A DNA stretch of 64,000 nucleotides, taken from NCBI RefSeq assembly GCF_013426975.1, contig NZ_JACCPY010000014.1, positions 1-64,000 of the forward strand, read 5' to 3'. The notes under the pieces were generated by a model. That model was not told the origin of the DNA and ran no database searches. It worked only from the letters and a program-made list of their open reading frames with translations. Origin of the DNA: Sphaerotilus sulfidivorans (GTDB lineage: Bacteria; Pseudomonadota; Gammaproteobacteria; Burkholderiales; Burkholderiaceae_C). The position numbers and the translations under genes are program-made. Shown here one piece after another: positions 27,522 through 37,220 of the stretch (its first letter is position 1; each line of letters opens with the position of its first letter).

Positions 27522-28625
27522 ATGACTGCTTCCTCTTCCGCCGCGCTGCTCCCCGAGCGCCTGCAGACCATCCTGCGCAACGATGTGCAGGGCATGCACG
27601 CCTACGCGGTGCAGCCCAGCGCCGGCTTCATCAAGCTCGACGCGATGGAAAATCCCTTCCCGCTGCCGCCCGAGCTGCAGGCCGAGCTGGGCCGGCGCCT
27701 GGGTGCAGTGGCGATCAACCGCTATCCCGGCGAGCGCATCGACACGCTGAAGGCCGCGCTGGCCGCGCATGTCGGGCTGCCCGAGGGCTGCGCGCTGATG
27801 CTGGGCAACGGCTCGGACGAGCTGATCTCGCTCCTGGCGATGGCCTGCGACCGCCCCGGCGCGACCATCCTGGCGCCGGTGCCCGGCTTCGTGATGTACG
27901 CGATGTCGGCGCAGCTGCAGGGGCTGGAGTTCGTCGGCGTGCCGCTGACGCCCGATTTCGAGCTGGACGAGACCGCGATGCTCGAGGCCATCGAGCTGCA
28001 CCGCCCGGCCATCACCTACATCGCCTACCCGAACAACCCGACCGCCAACCTGTTCGACGACGCGGTGATCGAGCGCATCGTCGCCGCGGTCGGCCGCCAG
28101 AACGGCCTGGTCGTGTTCGACGAGGCCTACCAGCCCTTCGCGTCGCGCTCGTGGATGGCACGCGCCGGCGAGTTCGACCATGTGCTGGTGATGCGCACGC
28201 TGAGCAAGTTCGGCCTGGCCGGCGTGCGCCTGGGCTACATGGTGGGACCTGCCGCGCTGATCGGCGAGATCGACAAGGTGCGCCCGCCCTACAACGTCAG
28301 CGTGCTCAACGCCGAGGCGGCGCTGTTTGCGCTCGAGCATGCCGACGAGTACGCCGCCCAGGCCGCCCTGCTGCGCCAGGAGCGCGAGCGGCTGCAGGCG
28401 GCGCTGCGCGAGATGCCGGGCGTGAAGGCCTGGCCGAGCGAGGCCAACATGATCCTGGTGCGGGTCGCCGATTCGAAGGCCGCCTTCGAGGGCATGAAGC
28501 GCCAGGGCGTGCTGATCAAGCATGTCGCCGCGCTGCATCCGCTCCTGGCCAACTGCCTGCGCCTGACCGTCGGCACGCCCGACGAGAACGACCGCATGAT
28601 CGCCGCGCTGCGCGCGTCGCTCTGA
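27522..28625 (+). CDS. hisC: Histidinol-phosphate aminotransferase
   Basis: PLP-dependent class I/II aminotransferase converting imidazole-acetol phosphate to histidinol phosphate. The 367-residue protein has DAMENPFPLPPELQ, MLGNGSDELI, YPNNPTANLF, VVFDEAYQPFA and the PLP lysine in TLSKFGLAGVRLGY. Two starts are possible: ATG at 27504 overlapping the hisD stop, and ATG at 27522 preceded by CGGAG at seven bases. The latter is preferred because the ribosome-binding site fits. Confidence 0.95.
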   Translation: MTASSSAALLPERLQTILRNDVQGMHAYAVQPSAGFIKLDAMENPFPLPPELQAELGRRLGAVAINRYPGERIDTLKAALAAHVGLPEGCALMLGNGSDELISLLAMACDRPGATILAPVPGFVMYAMSAQLQGLEFVGVPLTPDFELDETAMLEAIELHRPAITYIAYPNNPTANLFDDAVIERIVAAVGRQNGLVVFDEAYQPFASRSWMARAGEFDHVLVMRTLSKFGLAGVRLGYMVGPAALIGEIDKVRPPYNVSVLNAEAALFALEHADEYAAQAALLRQERERLQAALREMPGVKAWPSEANMILVRVADSKAAFEGMKRQGVLIKHVAALHPLLANCLRLTVGTPDENDRMIAALRASL

Positions 28626-28640
28626 GACCCGAGCCCCTCC

Positions 28641-29264
28641 ATGAGCACTGACACCCTGACCCCGGCCGCCGGCGCGGACCGCATCGCCGAGATCCGCCGC
28701 GACACCAACGAGACCAAGATCCGCGTGCGCGTCAACCTCGACGGCAGCGGCAAGTCGGTCCTGAAGACCGGCATCGGCTTCTTCGACCACATGCTCGACC
28801 AGATCGCCCGTCACGGCATGATCGACCTGGAGATCGAGGCCGACGGCGACCTGCACATCGACGGCCACCACACGGTGGAAGACGTCGGCATCACGCTGGG
28901 CATGGCGGTGGCCCGCGCGGTCGGCGACAAGAAGGGCCTGACCCGCTACGGCCACGCCTACGTGCCGCTGGACGAGGCGCTCTCGCGGGTGGTGGTCGAC
29001 TTCTCGGGCCGTCCGGGCCTGGCGATGGACGTGAAGTTCACCGCCGGCATGATCGGCGCGCTCGACACGCAGCTGGTGTTCGAGTTCTTCCAGGGCTTCG
29101 TCAACCATGCGCTGGTCAGCCTGCATGTCGACAACCTGAAGGGCCACAACGCGCACCACCAGTGCGAGACGATCTTCAAGGCCTTCGGCCGCGCGATCCG
29201 CATGGCGATCACGCCCGATCCGCGCTCGGCCGGCGTGATTCCGTCGACCAAGGGATGCCTCTGA
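28641..29264 (+). CDS. hisB: Imidazoleglycerol-phosphate dehydratase
   Basis: Mn-dependent enzyme that dehydrates imidazoleglycerol phosphate; 207 residues, the monofunctional form without the histidinol-phosphatase domain found in enteric bacteria. Metal-binding signatures are seen: [35 protein letters not shown] and the C-terminal [16 protein letters not shown]. It begins 15 nt after hisC and is followed by hisH after one base. Confidence 0.96.
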   Translation: MSTDTLTPAAGADRIAEIRRDTNETKIRVRVNLDGSGKSVLKTGIGFFDHMLDQIARHGMIDLEIEADGDLHIDGHHTVEDVGITLGMAVARAVGDKKGLTRYGHAYVPLDEALSRVVVDFSGRPGLAMDVKFTAGMIGALDTQLVFEFFQGFVNHALVSLHVDNLKGHNAHHQCETIFKAFGRAIRMAITPDPRSAGVIPSTKGCL

Positions 29265-29265
29265 C

Positions 29266-29928
29266 ATGAGCCAACGAACTGTCGCCGTCGTCGATTACGG
29301 CATGGGCAACCTGCGCTCGGTGTCGCAGGCGGTGATGCACGTCGCGCAGGGCTCCGGGCTGGAGGTGGTCGTCACCTCGCGCCCCGAGGAGGTGCGGGCC
29401 GCCGAGCGGGTGGTGCTGCCCGGCCAGGGCGCGATGCGCGACTGCATGCGCGAGCTGCACGACTCGGGCCTGAAGGACGCCGTGCTCGAAGCCGCCGCGA
29501 CCAAGCCGCTGATGGGCGTGTGCGTCGGGATGCAGATGCTGCTCGACCACTCGGAGGAGCAGGACACGCCGGGCCTGGGGCTGATTCCCGGACGCGTCAT
29601 CCGCTTCCGCCTGGACGGCCGCCTGCAGCCCGACGGCAGCCGCTTCAAGGTGCCGCAGATGGGCTGGAACCGGGTGCGCCAGCTGGCGCATGACGGCGCG
29701 GTCCATCCGGTCTGGGCCGGCGTGCCCGACGGTGCCTGGTTCTACTTCGTGCACAGCTACCATGCCTGCCCGGCCGACGCGCGCCACGCCGCCGGCGAGA
29801 CCGACTACGGCGACGCCTTTACCTGCGCGGTGGCCCGGGATAACATTTTCGCGACCCAGTTCCACCCGGAGAAGAGCGCCGACCACGGCCTGGCGCTCTA
29901 CCGCAACTTCCTGTCCTGGAAGCCCTGA
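29266..29928 (+). CDS. hisH: Imidazole glycerol phosphate synthase, glutamine amidotransferase subunit
   Basis: Class I glutaminase that supplies ammonia to HisF; 220 residues. The N-terminal [15 protein letters not shown], the nucleophile cysteine in [15 protein letters not shown] and the His-Glu pair in TQFHPEKS are all present. It starts one base after hisB and is followed by a 66-nt gap before hisA. Confidence 0.96.
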   Translation: MSQRTVAVVDYGMGNLRSVSQAVMHVAQGSGLEVVVTSRPEEVRAAERVVLPGQGAMRDCMRELHDSGLKDAVLEAAATKPLMGVCVGMQMLLDHSEEQDTPGLGLIPGRVIRFRLDGRLQPDGSRFKVPQMGWNRVRQLAHDGAVHPVWAGVPDGAWFYFVHSYHACPADARHAAGETDYGDAFTCAVARDNIFATQFHPEKSADHGLALYRNFLSWKP

Positions 29929-29994
29929 GCGGCGCCGACCGGCAACTCCCGCGCCTCCCTTCCTCATTCAACCGCAACCTCTGCGTTTCCAGCC

Positions 29995-30744
29995 ATGCTG
30001 CTGATTCCGGCGATCGATCTCAAAGACGGCAAGTGTGTCCGCCTCAAACAGGGCGACATGAACGACTCCACCACCTTCGGGGACGATCCGTCCGTCATCG
30101 CGCGGCGCTGGCTCGACGCCGGCGGCCGCCGCCTGCACCTGGTCGACCTGAACGGCGCCTTCGCCGGCAAGCCGGTCAACGCCGGCGCGATCAAGTCCAT
30201 CCTGGCCGAGGTGGGCGGCCGCATCCCGGTGCAGCTCGGCGGCGGCATCCGCGACCTCGACACCATCGAGCGCTACCTGGACGCCGGCATCAGCTACGTC
30301 ATCATCGGCACCGCCGCGGTCAAGAACCCCGGCCTGCTGCGCGACGCCTGCGCCGCCTTCCCCGGCCACATCATCGTCGGCCTGGATGCCAAGGACGGCA
30401 AGGTCGCCACCGACGGCTGGAGCAAGCTGACCGGCCACGAGGTGGTCGATCTGGCGAAGAAGTTCGAGGACTACGGCGTCGAGAGCATCATCTACACCGA
30501 CATCGGTCGCGACGGCATGCTCTCGGGCATCAACATCGAGGCGACCGTGCGCCTGGCGCAGGCGCTGAAGATCCCGGTGATCGCCTCCGGCGGCCTGTCC
30601 AACATCCAGGACATCGAGGCGCTGTGCGCGGTCGAGAAGGAAGGCGTCGAGGGCGTCATCTGCGGCCGCTCGATCTACACCGGCGACCTCGACTTCGCCG
30701 CCGGCCAGGCCCGCGCCGACGCGCTGGGCGGCGTGGCGGGCTGA
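29995..30744 (+). CDS. hisA: ProFAR isomerase
   Basis: 1-(5-phosphoribosyl)-5-[(5-phosphoribosylamino)methylideneamino]imidazole-4-carboxamide isomerase, a (beta/alpha)8 barrel of 249 residues. It opens [21 protein letters not shown] with the catalytic Asp, and has [19 protein letters not shown] and [17 protein letters not shown] with the second catalytic Asp, then [13 protein letters not shown]. In most relatives hisF follows at once; here a 450-nt unrelated gene intervenes. Confidence 0.97.
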   Translation: MLLIPAIDLKDGKCVRLKQGDMNDSTTFGDDPSVIARRWLDAGGRRLHLVDLNGAFAGKPVNAGAIKSILAEVGGRIPVQLGGGIRDLDTIERYLDAGISYVIIGTAAVKNPGLLRDACAAFPGHIIVGLDAKDGKVATDGWSKLTGHEVVDLAKKFEDYGVESIIYTDIGRDGMLSGINIEATVRLAQALKIPVIASGGLSNIQDIEALCAVEKEGVEGVICGRSIYTGDLDFAAGQARADALGGVAG

Positions 30745-30755
30745 TTCCGGGCGCC

Positions 30756-31205
30756 ATGAGCACCGAGGCGACGCCGCCGCGCTGGCAGCTGCGACTGGAC
30801 AACTATGTCCGGGCGCTGCGGCAGCTGCAGTCGGCGGTGGCGCTGAGCCGGGAGCGTGCGCTCAGCGAGCTGGAGCAGCAGGGGCTGATCCAGGCCTTCG
30901 AGTTCACGCACGAGCTGTCCTGGAATGTCATGAAGGACTACGTCGCCTACCAGGGGCAGACCGAGATCATGGGCTCGCGCGACGCCACCCGGGCCGCCTT
31001 CGCGATGCAGCTGATCGAGGACCTCGAAGGCTGGATGGAGATGATCGTCAGCCGCAACCAGTCCTCGCACACATTCGACTGTGAGATTGCCGAGCAGATC
31101 GCCATGGCTGTCTGTATGCGCTACGCCAGTCTTTTGGGCCGGTTCGCCGACCGGATGCAGCAACTGGTTCAGGTCGAAGCGCGTCTCGATTCTTCCGGCA
31201 TCTAA
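30756..31205 (+). CDS. HEPN-family protein, HI0074/HepT-like, orphan within the his operon
   Basis: A 149-residue all-helical protein that I recognise as the nucleotidyltransferase substrate-binding (HI0074) family. Key segments are [19 protein letters not shown] and [10 protein letters not shown], which gives the HEPN motif R100-x4-H105. The family normally pairs with a small MNT nucleotidyltransferase (HI0073-like), and such pairs act as toxin-antitoxin modules in some bacteria. No nucleotidyltransferase with a GS-x10-DxD motif is encoded nearby. The gene starts 11 nt after hisA and ends 25 nt before hisF, so it must be transcribed with the his operon. Confidence 0.8.
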   Translation: MSTEATPPRWQLRLDNYVRALRQLQSAVALSRERALSELEQQGLIQAFEFTHELSWNVMKDYVAYQGQTEIMGSRDATRAAFAMQLIEDLEGWMEMIVSRNQSSHTFDCEIAEQIAMAVCMRYASLLGRFADRMQQLVQVEARLDSSGI

Positions 31206-31230
31206 TCGTTTTTCAAATCAAGCCCCCTCC

Positions 31231-32010
31231 ATGCTCGCCAAACGCATCATTCCCTGCCTGGACGTGACCGGCGGTCGTGTCGTCAAGGGCGTCAACTTCG
31301 TCGGCCTACGCGATGCGGGCGACCCGGTCGACATCGCCGCGCGCTACAACGACCAGGGCGCCGACGAGCTGACCTTCCTCGACATCACCGCCACCAGCGA
31401 CGGCCGTGACCTGATCCTGCACATCATCGAGGCGGTGGCCTCGCAGGTCTTCATCCCGCTGACGGTGGGCGGGGGCGTGCGCACGGTGGCCGATGTGCGC
31501 CGGCTGCTCAACGCCGGCGCCGACAAGGTCAGCTTCAACTCGGCGGCGGTGGCCAATCCGCAGGTGATCCGCGAGGCCAGCGACAAGTACGGCTCGCAGT
31601 GCATCGTCGTGGCGATCGACGCCAAGCGCCGGGTGGGCGAGGACCTCGCCGCCAAGGGCCCGGGCTGGGACGTCTACACCCACGGCGGGCGCAAGAACAT
31701 GCACATCGACGCGGTGGCGTGGGCGGCGCAGATGGCGCAGATGGGCGCCGGCGAGATCCTGCTGACCAGCATGGACCGCGACGGCACCAAGATCGGCTTC
31801 GACCTCGACCTGACCCGTGCGGTGAGCGATGCGGTGTCGGTGCCGGTGATCGCCTCGGGCGGCGTGGGCAACCTCGACCACCTGGCCGATGGCGTGCAGC
31901 AGGGTGGGGCGGATGCGGTGCTGGCAGCCAGCATCTTCCACTACGGCGAGCACACCGTGGGCGAGGCCAAGGCGCTGATGGCGGCGCGCGGGATTCCGGT
32001 GCGGCTCTGA
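31231..32010 (+). CDS. hisF: Imidazole glycerol phosphate synthase, cyclase subunit
   Basis: Barrel enzyme that with HisH forms imidazole glycerol phosphate and AICAR; 259 residues. The catalytic Asp residues lie in [18 protein letters not shown] and [16 protein letters not shown]; other marks are [18 protein letters not shown] and [15 protein letters not shown]. In related genomes hisI and hisE, then tat genes, follow directly; here a convergent zeta-like gene ends 13 nt after the stop, so hisI and hisE are not in this window. Confidence 0.97.
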   Translation: MLAKRIIPCLDVTGGRVVKGVNFVGLRDAGDPVDIAARYNDQGADELTFLDITATSDGRDLILHIIEAVASQVFIPLTVGGGVRTVADVRRLLNAGADKVSFNSAAVANPQVIREASDKYGSQCIVVAIDAKRRVGEDLAAKGPGWDVYTHGGRKNMHIDAVAWAAQMAQMGAGEILLTSMDRDGTKIGFDLDLTRAVSDAVSVPVIASGGVGNLDHLADGVQQGGADAVLAASIFHYGEHTVGEAKALMAARGIPVRL

Positions 32011-32023
32011 CGCTGTTTGGGGG

Positions 32024-32374
32024 TCAGGTGTCGGTCGTGCCGGCGAACGGATCCCAGAGTGCAGTCCTGAACCAGTGCGGCATCTGGTCGGTCTGCAGCT
32101 CCATGTCGTCGCCGTCCGTGATTTCCGCGATCCAGGTTCGTGCATGGTTCGAGTTGTCGAACACGTACGCACGGCTGGACTGCTCTACAGCCGCCGGCAG
32201 CAATTCCAGCGAGCGGTGGTAGCGGCTGATGACCTGGGTGCGGATGGCCTTCTCGATGTCATCGGCGTTGACGTAGACACCGAGCCACTGAGGCAGCAAC
32301 GAATCCTTGATGGTGCTTTTGCCCGAGCCGTTCGGGCCAGCGAACACCCGCAGGCGCGGGATGGGTTGACTCAT
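32024..32374 (-). pseudogene. Zeta-toxin-like ATPase gene with apparent internal in-frame deletion
   Basis: The 116-residue product begins RLRVFAGPNGSGKSTIKD (Walker A at about 13-21) and continues GVYVNADDIEKAIR, as in full zeta-like ATPases. At about residue 46 it jumps to VISRYHRSLELLPAAV and RAYVFDNS, which normally lie near the C terminus of proteins of about 190-200 residues. About 80-100 residues seem to be missing, including the central catalytic and substrate-binding part, while the frame is kept. The start overlaps the upstream small gene by 4 nt (ATGA). It is probably inactive as a kinase, although it could still bind nucleotide. The size of the loss is an estimate from memory of the family. 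Confidence 0.7.
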
Positions 32375-32619
32375 CGTGCTGTTCGGCGGGTCAGGCGCAT
32401 GCCGCGCTGGACCGGGATCGGGGGCGCCAGCTGCCGCAGCACGCGGTGCTGGCCCGTGACCAGCGTTTCGACCAGCTGTCCGTCGATGGCTTCAACGACC
32501 CGGCCTGATGTGGTCAGGGCTTGAAGGTAGGCGCGGTGCACCGCCATCTCGGCCAGTTCGGGGATGCGGGCTTCCATCGACTGCATTCCGGCTTCATCAA
32601 GAACATGCGGTGTGGTCAT
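32371..32619 (-). CDS. Small partner protein preceding the zeta-like gene
   Basis: An 82-residue protein, MTTPHVLDEAGMQSMEARI at the start and a basic C terminus (RGMRLTRRTAR). It has no motif I can name. A strong ribosome-binding site (AGAGGA) precedes the ATG, and its stop codon overlaps the start of the zeta-like gene. Genes of this size and position accompany many zeta-like ATPases and may act as the antitoxin or regulator, but that is inference from position only. Confidence 0.65.
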   Translation of the reverse strand: MTTPHVLDEAGMQSMEARIPELAEMAVHRAYLQALTTSGRVVEAIDGQLVETLVTGQHRVLRQLAPPIPVQRGMRLTRRTAR

Positions 32620-32655
32620 GGCAGTTTCCTCTTGGCGTCGGCGGATTGTCCCATG

Positions 32656-33285
32656 TCATACCAACCCGTTGCGGATCGCGTAGACCGTCAGCTCGGAGTT
32701 GTTGGCCATGCCCAGCTTCTCCAGCACCCGGGCGCGGTAGACGCTGACGGTCTTGGGGCTCAGTGACAGCTCGTCGGCGATGTCCGAGAGGCGCTTGCCC
32801 GAGGCGATCATCGTCAGCGTCTGCAGCTCGCGGTCGGAGAGCTTCTCGTGCGGCGCCTCGGGCGCGGGCGTGGTCAGGCTCTCGACCAGCATCTGCGCCA
32901 TCTCGGCGGTGATGTACTTGCGTCCCTGCGCGACCATGCGCACGGCGGCGACGATCTGCGCCGGGTCGGCGCCCTTGTTGACATAGCCGTAGGCGCCGGC
33001 GCGCAGCGCGCGCAGCGCGTACTGGTCCTCCGGGTACATCGAGACGATCAGCACCCGGATCGGCGAGCCCTCGTCCTTGAGCACATGCAGCACGTCCAGG
33101 CCGCTGCGCCCGGGCATGCTGATGTCGAGCACCAGCACGTCGCAGGAGGTGCTGCGCAGCAGCGTGCGCAGCTCGCCGTATTCGCCGGCCTCGCCGACGA
33201 TCTGCATGTCGGGCTGCTCGGCCAGCGTGTCGCGGATGCCACGGCGGATCAGCGCGTGGTCGTCGCACAGGATGACGCGGGTCAT
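32656..33285 (-). CDS. NarL/FixJ-type response regulator
   Basis: A 209-residue two-component regulator. The receiver has VILCDDHALIRRGI, the phospho-acceptor in VLVLDISMPGRSGLD and the lysine in GYVNKGADP; the C-terminal HTH is LSDRELQTLTMIASGKRLSDIADELSLSPKTVSVYRARVLEKLG in pattern. It overlaps by 4 nt (ATGA) the upstream kinase gene, its evident partner. The overall form resembles UvrY/NarL-type regulators. Confidence 0.92.
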   Translation of the reverse strand: MTRVILCDDHALIRRGIRDTLAEQPDMQIVGEAGEYGELRTLLRSTSCDVLVLDISMPGRSGLDVLHVLKDEGSPIRVLIVSMYPEDQYALRALRAGAYGYVNKGADPAQIVAAVRMVAQGRKYITAEMAQMLVESLTTPAPEAPHEKLSDRELQTLTMIASGKRLSDIADELSLSPKTVSVYRARVLEKLGMANNSELTVYAIRNGLV

Positions 33286-34439
33286 AGCGCTCCCCAGGTG
33301 GATGGATCGTGAGGGCTGCCCAGGGGCAGATCGATGTCGGTGTCGCCGGGCCGCGAGCTGGTGCCGACCACGTCGAGCGGCACCGACAGGATCAGCGTCG
33401 TGCCGGTGGGCGAGCTGCTCAGGTCGATCCAGCCGCCGACGGTGTCGGCGCGCTCGTGCAGGCCGCGGATGCCGAAGGAGCGCTCCTTGCCGAGGTCCTG
33501 GTTCGACAGGCCGCGGCCGTTGTCGCTGATCTCCAGCGACAGCACGCCGGCGGCCACCGTCAGGTCGACCTGCACCCGGGTGGCGCGGGCGTGCTTGGAG
33601 ATGTTGGTCAGCGCCTCCTGCGCGGTGCGATAGGCCACCAGCGGCACGCCCGGGGGCAGGCGCAGATGGTCATGGCTGGTGCGGAAGGCGGTCATGATGC
33701 CGTTGCGGCGCTCGAAGCGCTGCGTCATCCACTGCAGCGCCGCCACCAGGCCCTGCTCGAGAATGGCCGGGCGCAGGTTGTGCATGATGCGCTGGCTGGC
33801 CTCGATCGCGTGGTTGACCGTCTCCAGCGCCTGCTGCGCGCGCTCGGCCATCGGGCCGTTGGGCGCGTGACGCGTCAGCCAGGCCAGATCGAACTTGACT
33901 GCGGTCAGCGAGCCGCCGACGTCGTCGTGGATCTCGCGCGCGATGGCGGCGCGCTCCATCTCGATCGAGGTCTGCAGATGCTGCGCCAGCTCCGACAGGC
34001 GCTTGCGCGAGCGGGCCAGCTCCTCGTCGCTGCGCTTGCGCGCGCGCAGGCCCTCGCAGACCTCGACCGCATGCAGCAGCGCTGGCACCAGCCGGATCAG
34101 GTTGCTCTTGAGCAGGTAGTCGGAGGCGCCGTTGCGCATCGCCTCGACCGCGGTGTCCTCGCCGATCTCCCCGGAGACCAGGATGAAGGGCAGCAGCGCA
34201 TCACGCTCGCGCAGCAGCTCCAGCGCCACCAGGCCGGAAAAGCCCGGCAGGTTGTAGTCGGAGATCACCGCGTCCCAGCGCTGATCCAGCGCGGCCAGGA
34301 AGGCGCCCTCGGTGTCGATGCGCTGCATCGACGGCTCGATGCCGCCGCGGCGCAGGTGTGCCAGCACCAGCTGGTGATCCAGCTCCGAATCTTCCAGATG
34401 GAGCAGGCGCAGGCGGCGCAGCTGGGGGGTACGGGGCAT
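33282..34439 (-). CDS. Receiver-histidine kinase hybrid (NarX-type transmitter)
   Basis: A soluble kinase of about 385 residues. An N-terminal receiver has LLHLEDSELDHQLV, the phospho-acceptor in AVISDYNLPGFSG and the Lys in DYLLKSNLI. A coiled-coil linker leads to a HisKA_3 transmitter with the phospho-histidine in AREIHDDVGGSL. The ATPase domain has AQEALTNISKHARATRV, SDNGRGL and FGIRGLHERADTVGG. No membrane segment is visible, so the input is probably phosphoryl transfer from another kinase. ATG at 34439 is given; a GTG at 34460 would add seven residues. Its gene overlaps the NarL-type regulator gene. Confidence 0.88.
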   Translation of the reverse strand: MPRTPQLRRLRLLHLEDSELDHQLVLAHLRRGGIEPSMQRIDTEGAFLAALDQRWDAVISDYNLPGFSGLVALELLRERDALLPFILVSGEIGEDTAVEAMRNGASDYLLKSNLIRLVPALLHAVEVCEGLRARKRSDEELARSRKRLSELAQHLQTSIEMERAAIAREIHDDVGGSLTAVKFDLAWLTRHAPNGPMAERAQQALETVNHAIEASQRIMHNLRPAILEQGLVAALQWMTQRFERRNGIMTAFRTSHDHLRLPPGVPLVAYRTAQEALTNISKHARATRVQVDLTVAAGVLSLEISDNGRGLSNQDLGKERSFGIRGLHERADTVGGWIDLSSSPTGTTLILSVPLDVVGTSSRPGDTDIDLPLGSPHDPSTWGAL

Positions 34440-34589
34440 GGGCGGGCAACGCTTTTTCACATGTCAGGAACTGAGCCGGATTTTGAGGCGTGATCCCGGC
34501 ACCGGTGACAGGCGCGATTGAGAAAAATTGATGCAATCGACACCCGTTCAGTGTCCATCAACAGCGCCCAGCCGCTGCCGGAGAGATTC

Positions 34590-34952
34590 ATGCCATCCAT
34601 TCTCGCTGTCGACGATTCCCCCTCCATGCGCCAGATGGTCCAGTTCACGCTCAAGAGCGCTGGCTATCAGGTCGTGGAGGCGGTCGACGGAGCCGACGCC
34701 TGGGAAAAGGCCGGCCGCCAGCAGTTCGATCTGGTGCTGACCGACCAGAACATGCCGCGCATGGACGGAACCTCGCTGACGCGCAAGCTGCGCGAGACGT
34801 CCCAGTACCGGAGCACGCCGATCCTGATCCTGACCACCGAGTCGGGCGACGACATGAAGAAGGCCGGCAAGGAGGCCGGCGCCACCGGCTGGCTGGTCAA
34901 GCCCTTCGACTCGATGAAGCTGCTTGAGGTCATCCGCATGGTCATCCGCTGA
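34590..34952 (+). CDS. cheY: CheY-like single-domain response regulator
   Basis: A 120-residue stand-alone receiver: MPSILAVDDSPSMRQMVQFT with Asp8-Asp9, phospho-acceptor Asp52 in LVLTDQNMPRMDG, Thr in LILTTESG and Lys in GWLVKPFD. GGAGA precedes the ATG at 34590. It is followed by cheA and an mcp gene on the same strand, so it is a likely CheA target, acting on the flagellar motor or another output. Confidence 0.92.
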   Translation: MPSILAVDDSPSMRQMVQFTLKSAGYQVVEAVDGADAWEKAGRQQFDLVLTDQNMPRMDGTSLTRKLRETSQYRSTPILILTTESGDDMKKAGKEAGATGWLVKPFDSMKLLEVIRMVIR

Positions 34953-35101
34953 CCTGCCTCCCGATCCTGCACCGTTCGTGGCGCCTGGTGCCGCAGCTTG
35001 TCTGCTGCGCTCCACGTCACGCGGCTGCGGACCTGTTCGACGATTTCCGCCGCCCGCACCGAGTCCGCACCGAGCGCACTCACTGAGGAAGCCCCGACAC
35101 C

Positions 35102-37159
35102 ATGGCCGATCGACTCTCCCAAGGCTCTGCCTCTTCGCGTTCCAGCGACGGTGGCCTCGACCTGCAGCAGTTCCACCAGACCTTCTTCGAGGAGGCGGCG
35201 GAGAACCTGCAGAGCATGGAACAGCTGCTGCTCGCGCTCGATCCGGCCGCGGTCGACGACGAGACGCTCAACGCGATCTTCCGGGTCGCGCACTCGATCA
35301 AGGGCGGCGCGGCCACCTTCGGCTTCACCGCGGTGGCCACGCTGGCGCACGAGATGGAGACGCTGCTCGACCGGCTGCGCCGCCACGAGCTGGCACCGAC
35401 GCCGCCGATGGTCGATGTGCTGCTGCGCGGCGGCGACGCGCTGTGGGGTCTGCTGTCCTTCCAGCAGGGCCTGACCGACGAGGCGCCCGAGACCAGCGGC
35501 CTGGTCGCCGACATCCGCCGTCTGGCCAGCCTGGACGCGGCGGCCAGCGCGGCCCCTGCACCGGCACCGGTGGCGGCCCCTGCGGCGGCCGCGGCGGCTG
35601 CTGCGCCCAGGCCGGCCGGCACCCGCGAGCTCGAGGTCCGCATCGGACCGCTCGAGCTGCCGCAGACGGCCAGCCATCTGCACGAGCTCTTCGAGGAGAT
35701 TCCCGGCATCGGCGAGATGAAGCCGCTGGACTTCGGCGAGCCGGTCGACGGCATGCGCCGCTTCACCGTCATCACCAGCTGCACCGACAACGATCTGCTC
35801 GACCTGTTCAGCTTCCATGTCGATCGCAAGCTGGTCCATCTGATGGAATCCGGCCCCGGCTTCGGCTTCTACGAAGGCAATCCCGGCGTGCCCTCTGCCG
35901 CGCCCGAGCCGCCACCGGCCGGCGCGCCGGCACCGGCCGCACCGCCGGCTGCCGCTGCCCCGGCGAACGGGGCCAAGGGCGGCAACCGCGCGCCGGCCGC
36001 ACCGGATGCGGCGACGCTGCGCGTCTCGGTCGAGAAGGTCGACCAGCTGATCAACCTGGTCGGCGAGCTGGTCATCACCCAGGCGATGCTGATCCAGGGC
36101 AGCCGCTCGCTCGACCCGGTGGTGCACCAGTCGCTGGTCAGCGCGATCAACCTGATGGAGCGCAACTCGCGCGACCTGCAGGACGCGGTGATGTCGATCC
36201 GCATGATCCCGATGTCGGCGGTCTTCAGCCGCTTCCCGCGCATGCTGCGTGATCTCTCGGGCAAGCTGGGCAAGCAGGTCGAGCTGGTCACGCACGGCGA
36301 GGCCACCGAGCTCGACAAGGGCCTGATCGAGAAGATCACCGACCCGCTGACCCACCTGGTGCGCAACTCCTGCGACCACGGCATCGAGCTGCCGCAGGCG
36401 CGGGTGCAGGCCGGCAAGCCGGCGGTGGGCACGATCACGCTGTCGGCCTGGCACCAGGGCGGCTCGGTGGTGATCGAGGTGCGCGACGACGGCAAGGGCC
36501 TGTCGCGCGAGAAGCTGATCTCCAAGGCGATCGAGCGCGGCCTGCAGGCCTCCGACTCGATGACCGACACCCAGGTCTGGAACCTGATCTTCGAGCCGGG
36601 CTTCTCGACTGCCGAGCAGGTCACCGACGTGTCCGGCCGCGGTGTCGGCATGGATGTGGTGAAGAAGAACATTCTCGGTCTGGGCGGGCGGGTCGACATC
36701 GAGTCGGCGCCGGGCTGCGGCATGAGCGTCAAGGTGCGCCTGCCGCTGACGCTGGCGATCATGGACGGCATGAGCGTGGCCGTCGGCGACGAGGTCTACA
36801 TCCTGCCGCTGGGTTCGGTGGTCGAGAGCGACCTGATCGGGCCGGACCGCATCCGCTCGCTGGGCAACAACCACCGCGTCGCCAAGGTGCGCGAGGAATA
36901 CCTGCCGGTGGTCGACCTGGCCGGGCACTTCGGCGTCTGGCGCGACGAGCCGCCGGCCCAGCCGATCATGGTCATCGTCGAGTCCGAGGGGTCGCGCGCG
37001 GCGCTGATCGTCGACGAGCTGATCGGCCAGCAGCAGGTGGTGGTGAAGAACCTCGAGACCCACTACAAGCGCATCCCGCATGTCTCGGGCGCGACGATTC
37101 TCGGCAACGGCCGGGTCGCGCTGATCCTCGACATCGCCACGCTGGTGCAGGCGCGCTGA
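35102..37159 (+). CDS. cheA: Chemotaxis histidine kinase CheA
   Basis: A 685-residue CheA. The N-terminal HPt domain has the phospho-histidine at about His64 in [16 protein letters not shown] Pro/Ala linker precedes a small domain (about 175-265) in the position of P2, and a second Pro/Ala linker follows. Next are the dimerisation helices ([20 protein letters not shown]), the ATPase domain ([39 protein letters not shown]) and a CheW-like C-terminal domain. The 149 nt between cheY and cheA hold no gene. No cheW, cheR or cheB is found alongside, so this kinase probably shares those proteins with another cluster. Confidence 0.95.
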   Translation: MADRLSQGSASSRSSDGGLDLQQFHQTFFEEAAENLQSMEQLLLALDPAAVDDETLNAIFRVAHSIKGGAATFGFTAVATLAHEMETLLDRLRRHELAPTPPMVDVLLRGGDALWGLLSFQQGLTDEAPETSGLVADIRRLASLDAAASAAPAPAPVAAPAAAAAAAAPRPAGTRELEVRIGPLELPQTASHLHELFEEIPGIGEMKPLDFGEPVDGMRRFTVITSCTDNDLLDLFSFHVDRKLVHLMESGPGFGFYEGNPGVPSAAPEPPPAGAPAPAAPPAAAAPANGAKGGNRAPAAPDAATLRVSVEKVDQLINLVGELVITQAMLIQGSRSLDPVVHQSLVSAINLMERNSRDLQDAVMSIRMIPMSAVFSRFPRMLRDLSGKLGKQVELVTHGEATELDKGLIEKITDPLTHLVRNSCDHGIELPQARVQAGKPAVGTITLSAWHQGGSVVIEVRDDGKGLSREKLISKAIERGLQASDSMTDTQVWNLIFEPGFSTAEQVTDVSGRGVGMDVVKKNILGLGGRVDIESAPGCGMSVKVRLPLTLAIMDGMSVAVGDEVYILPLGSVVESDLIGPDRIRSLGNNHRVAKVREEYLPVVDLAGHFGVWRDEPPAQPIMVIVESEGSRAALIVDELIGQQQVVVKNLETHYKRIPHVSGATILGNGRVALILDIATLVQAR

Positions 37160-37220
37160 CGCGCCGCCCCGGCCCCTTCACGACACGACACGCGACAGAC
37201 CAATCCCGGGAGCGCACGCG

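Noticed and set aside
27444-29267. Long minus-strand frame opposite hisC and hisB
   Set aside because: Both his genes are complete and conserved; the antisense frame has no domain or start signal.
30700-31240. A nucleotidyltransferase partner for the HEPN protein
   Set aside because: Searched both strands between hisA and hisF for a GS-x-DxD type protein; no frame of suitable size or motif exists.
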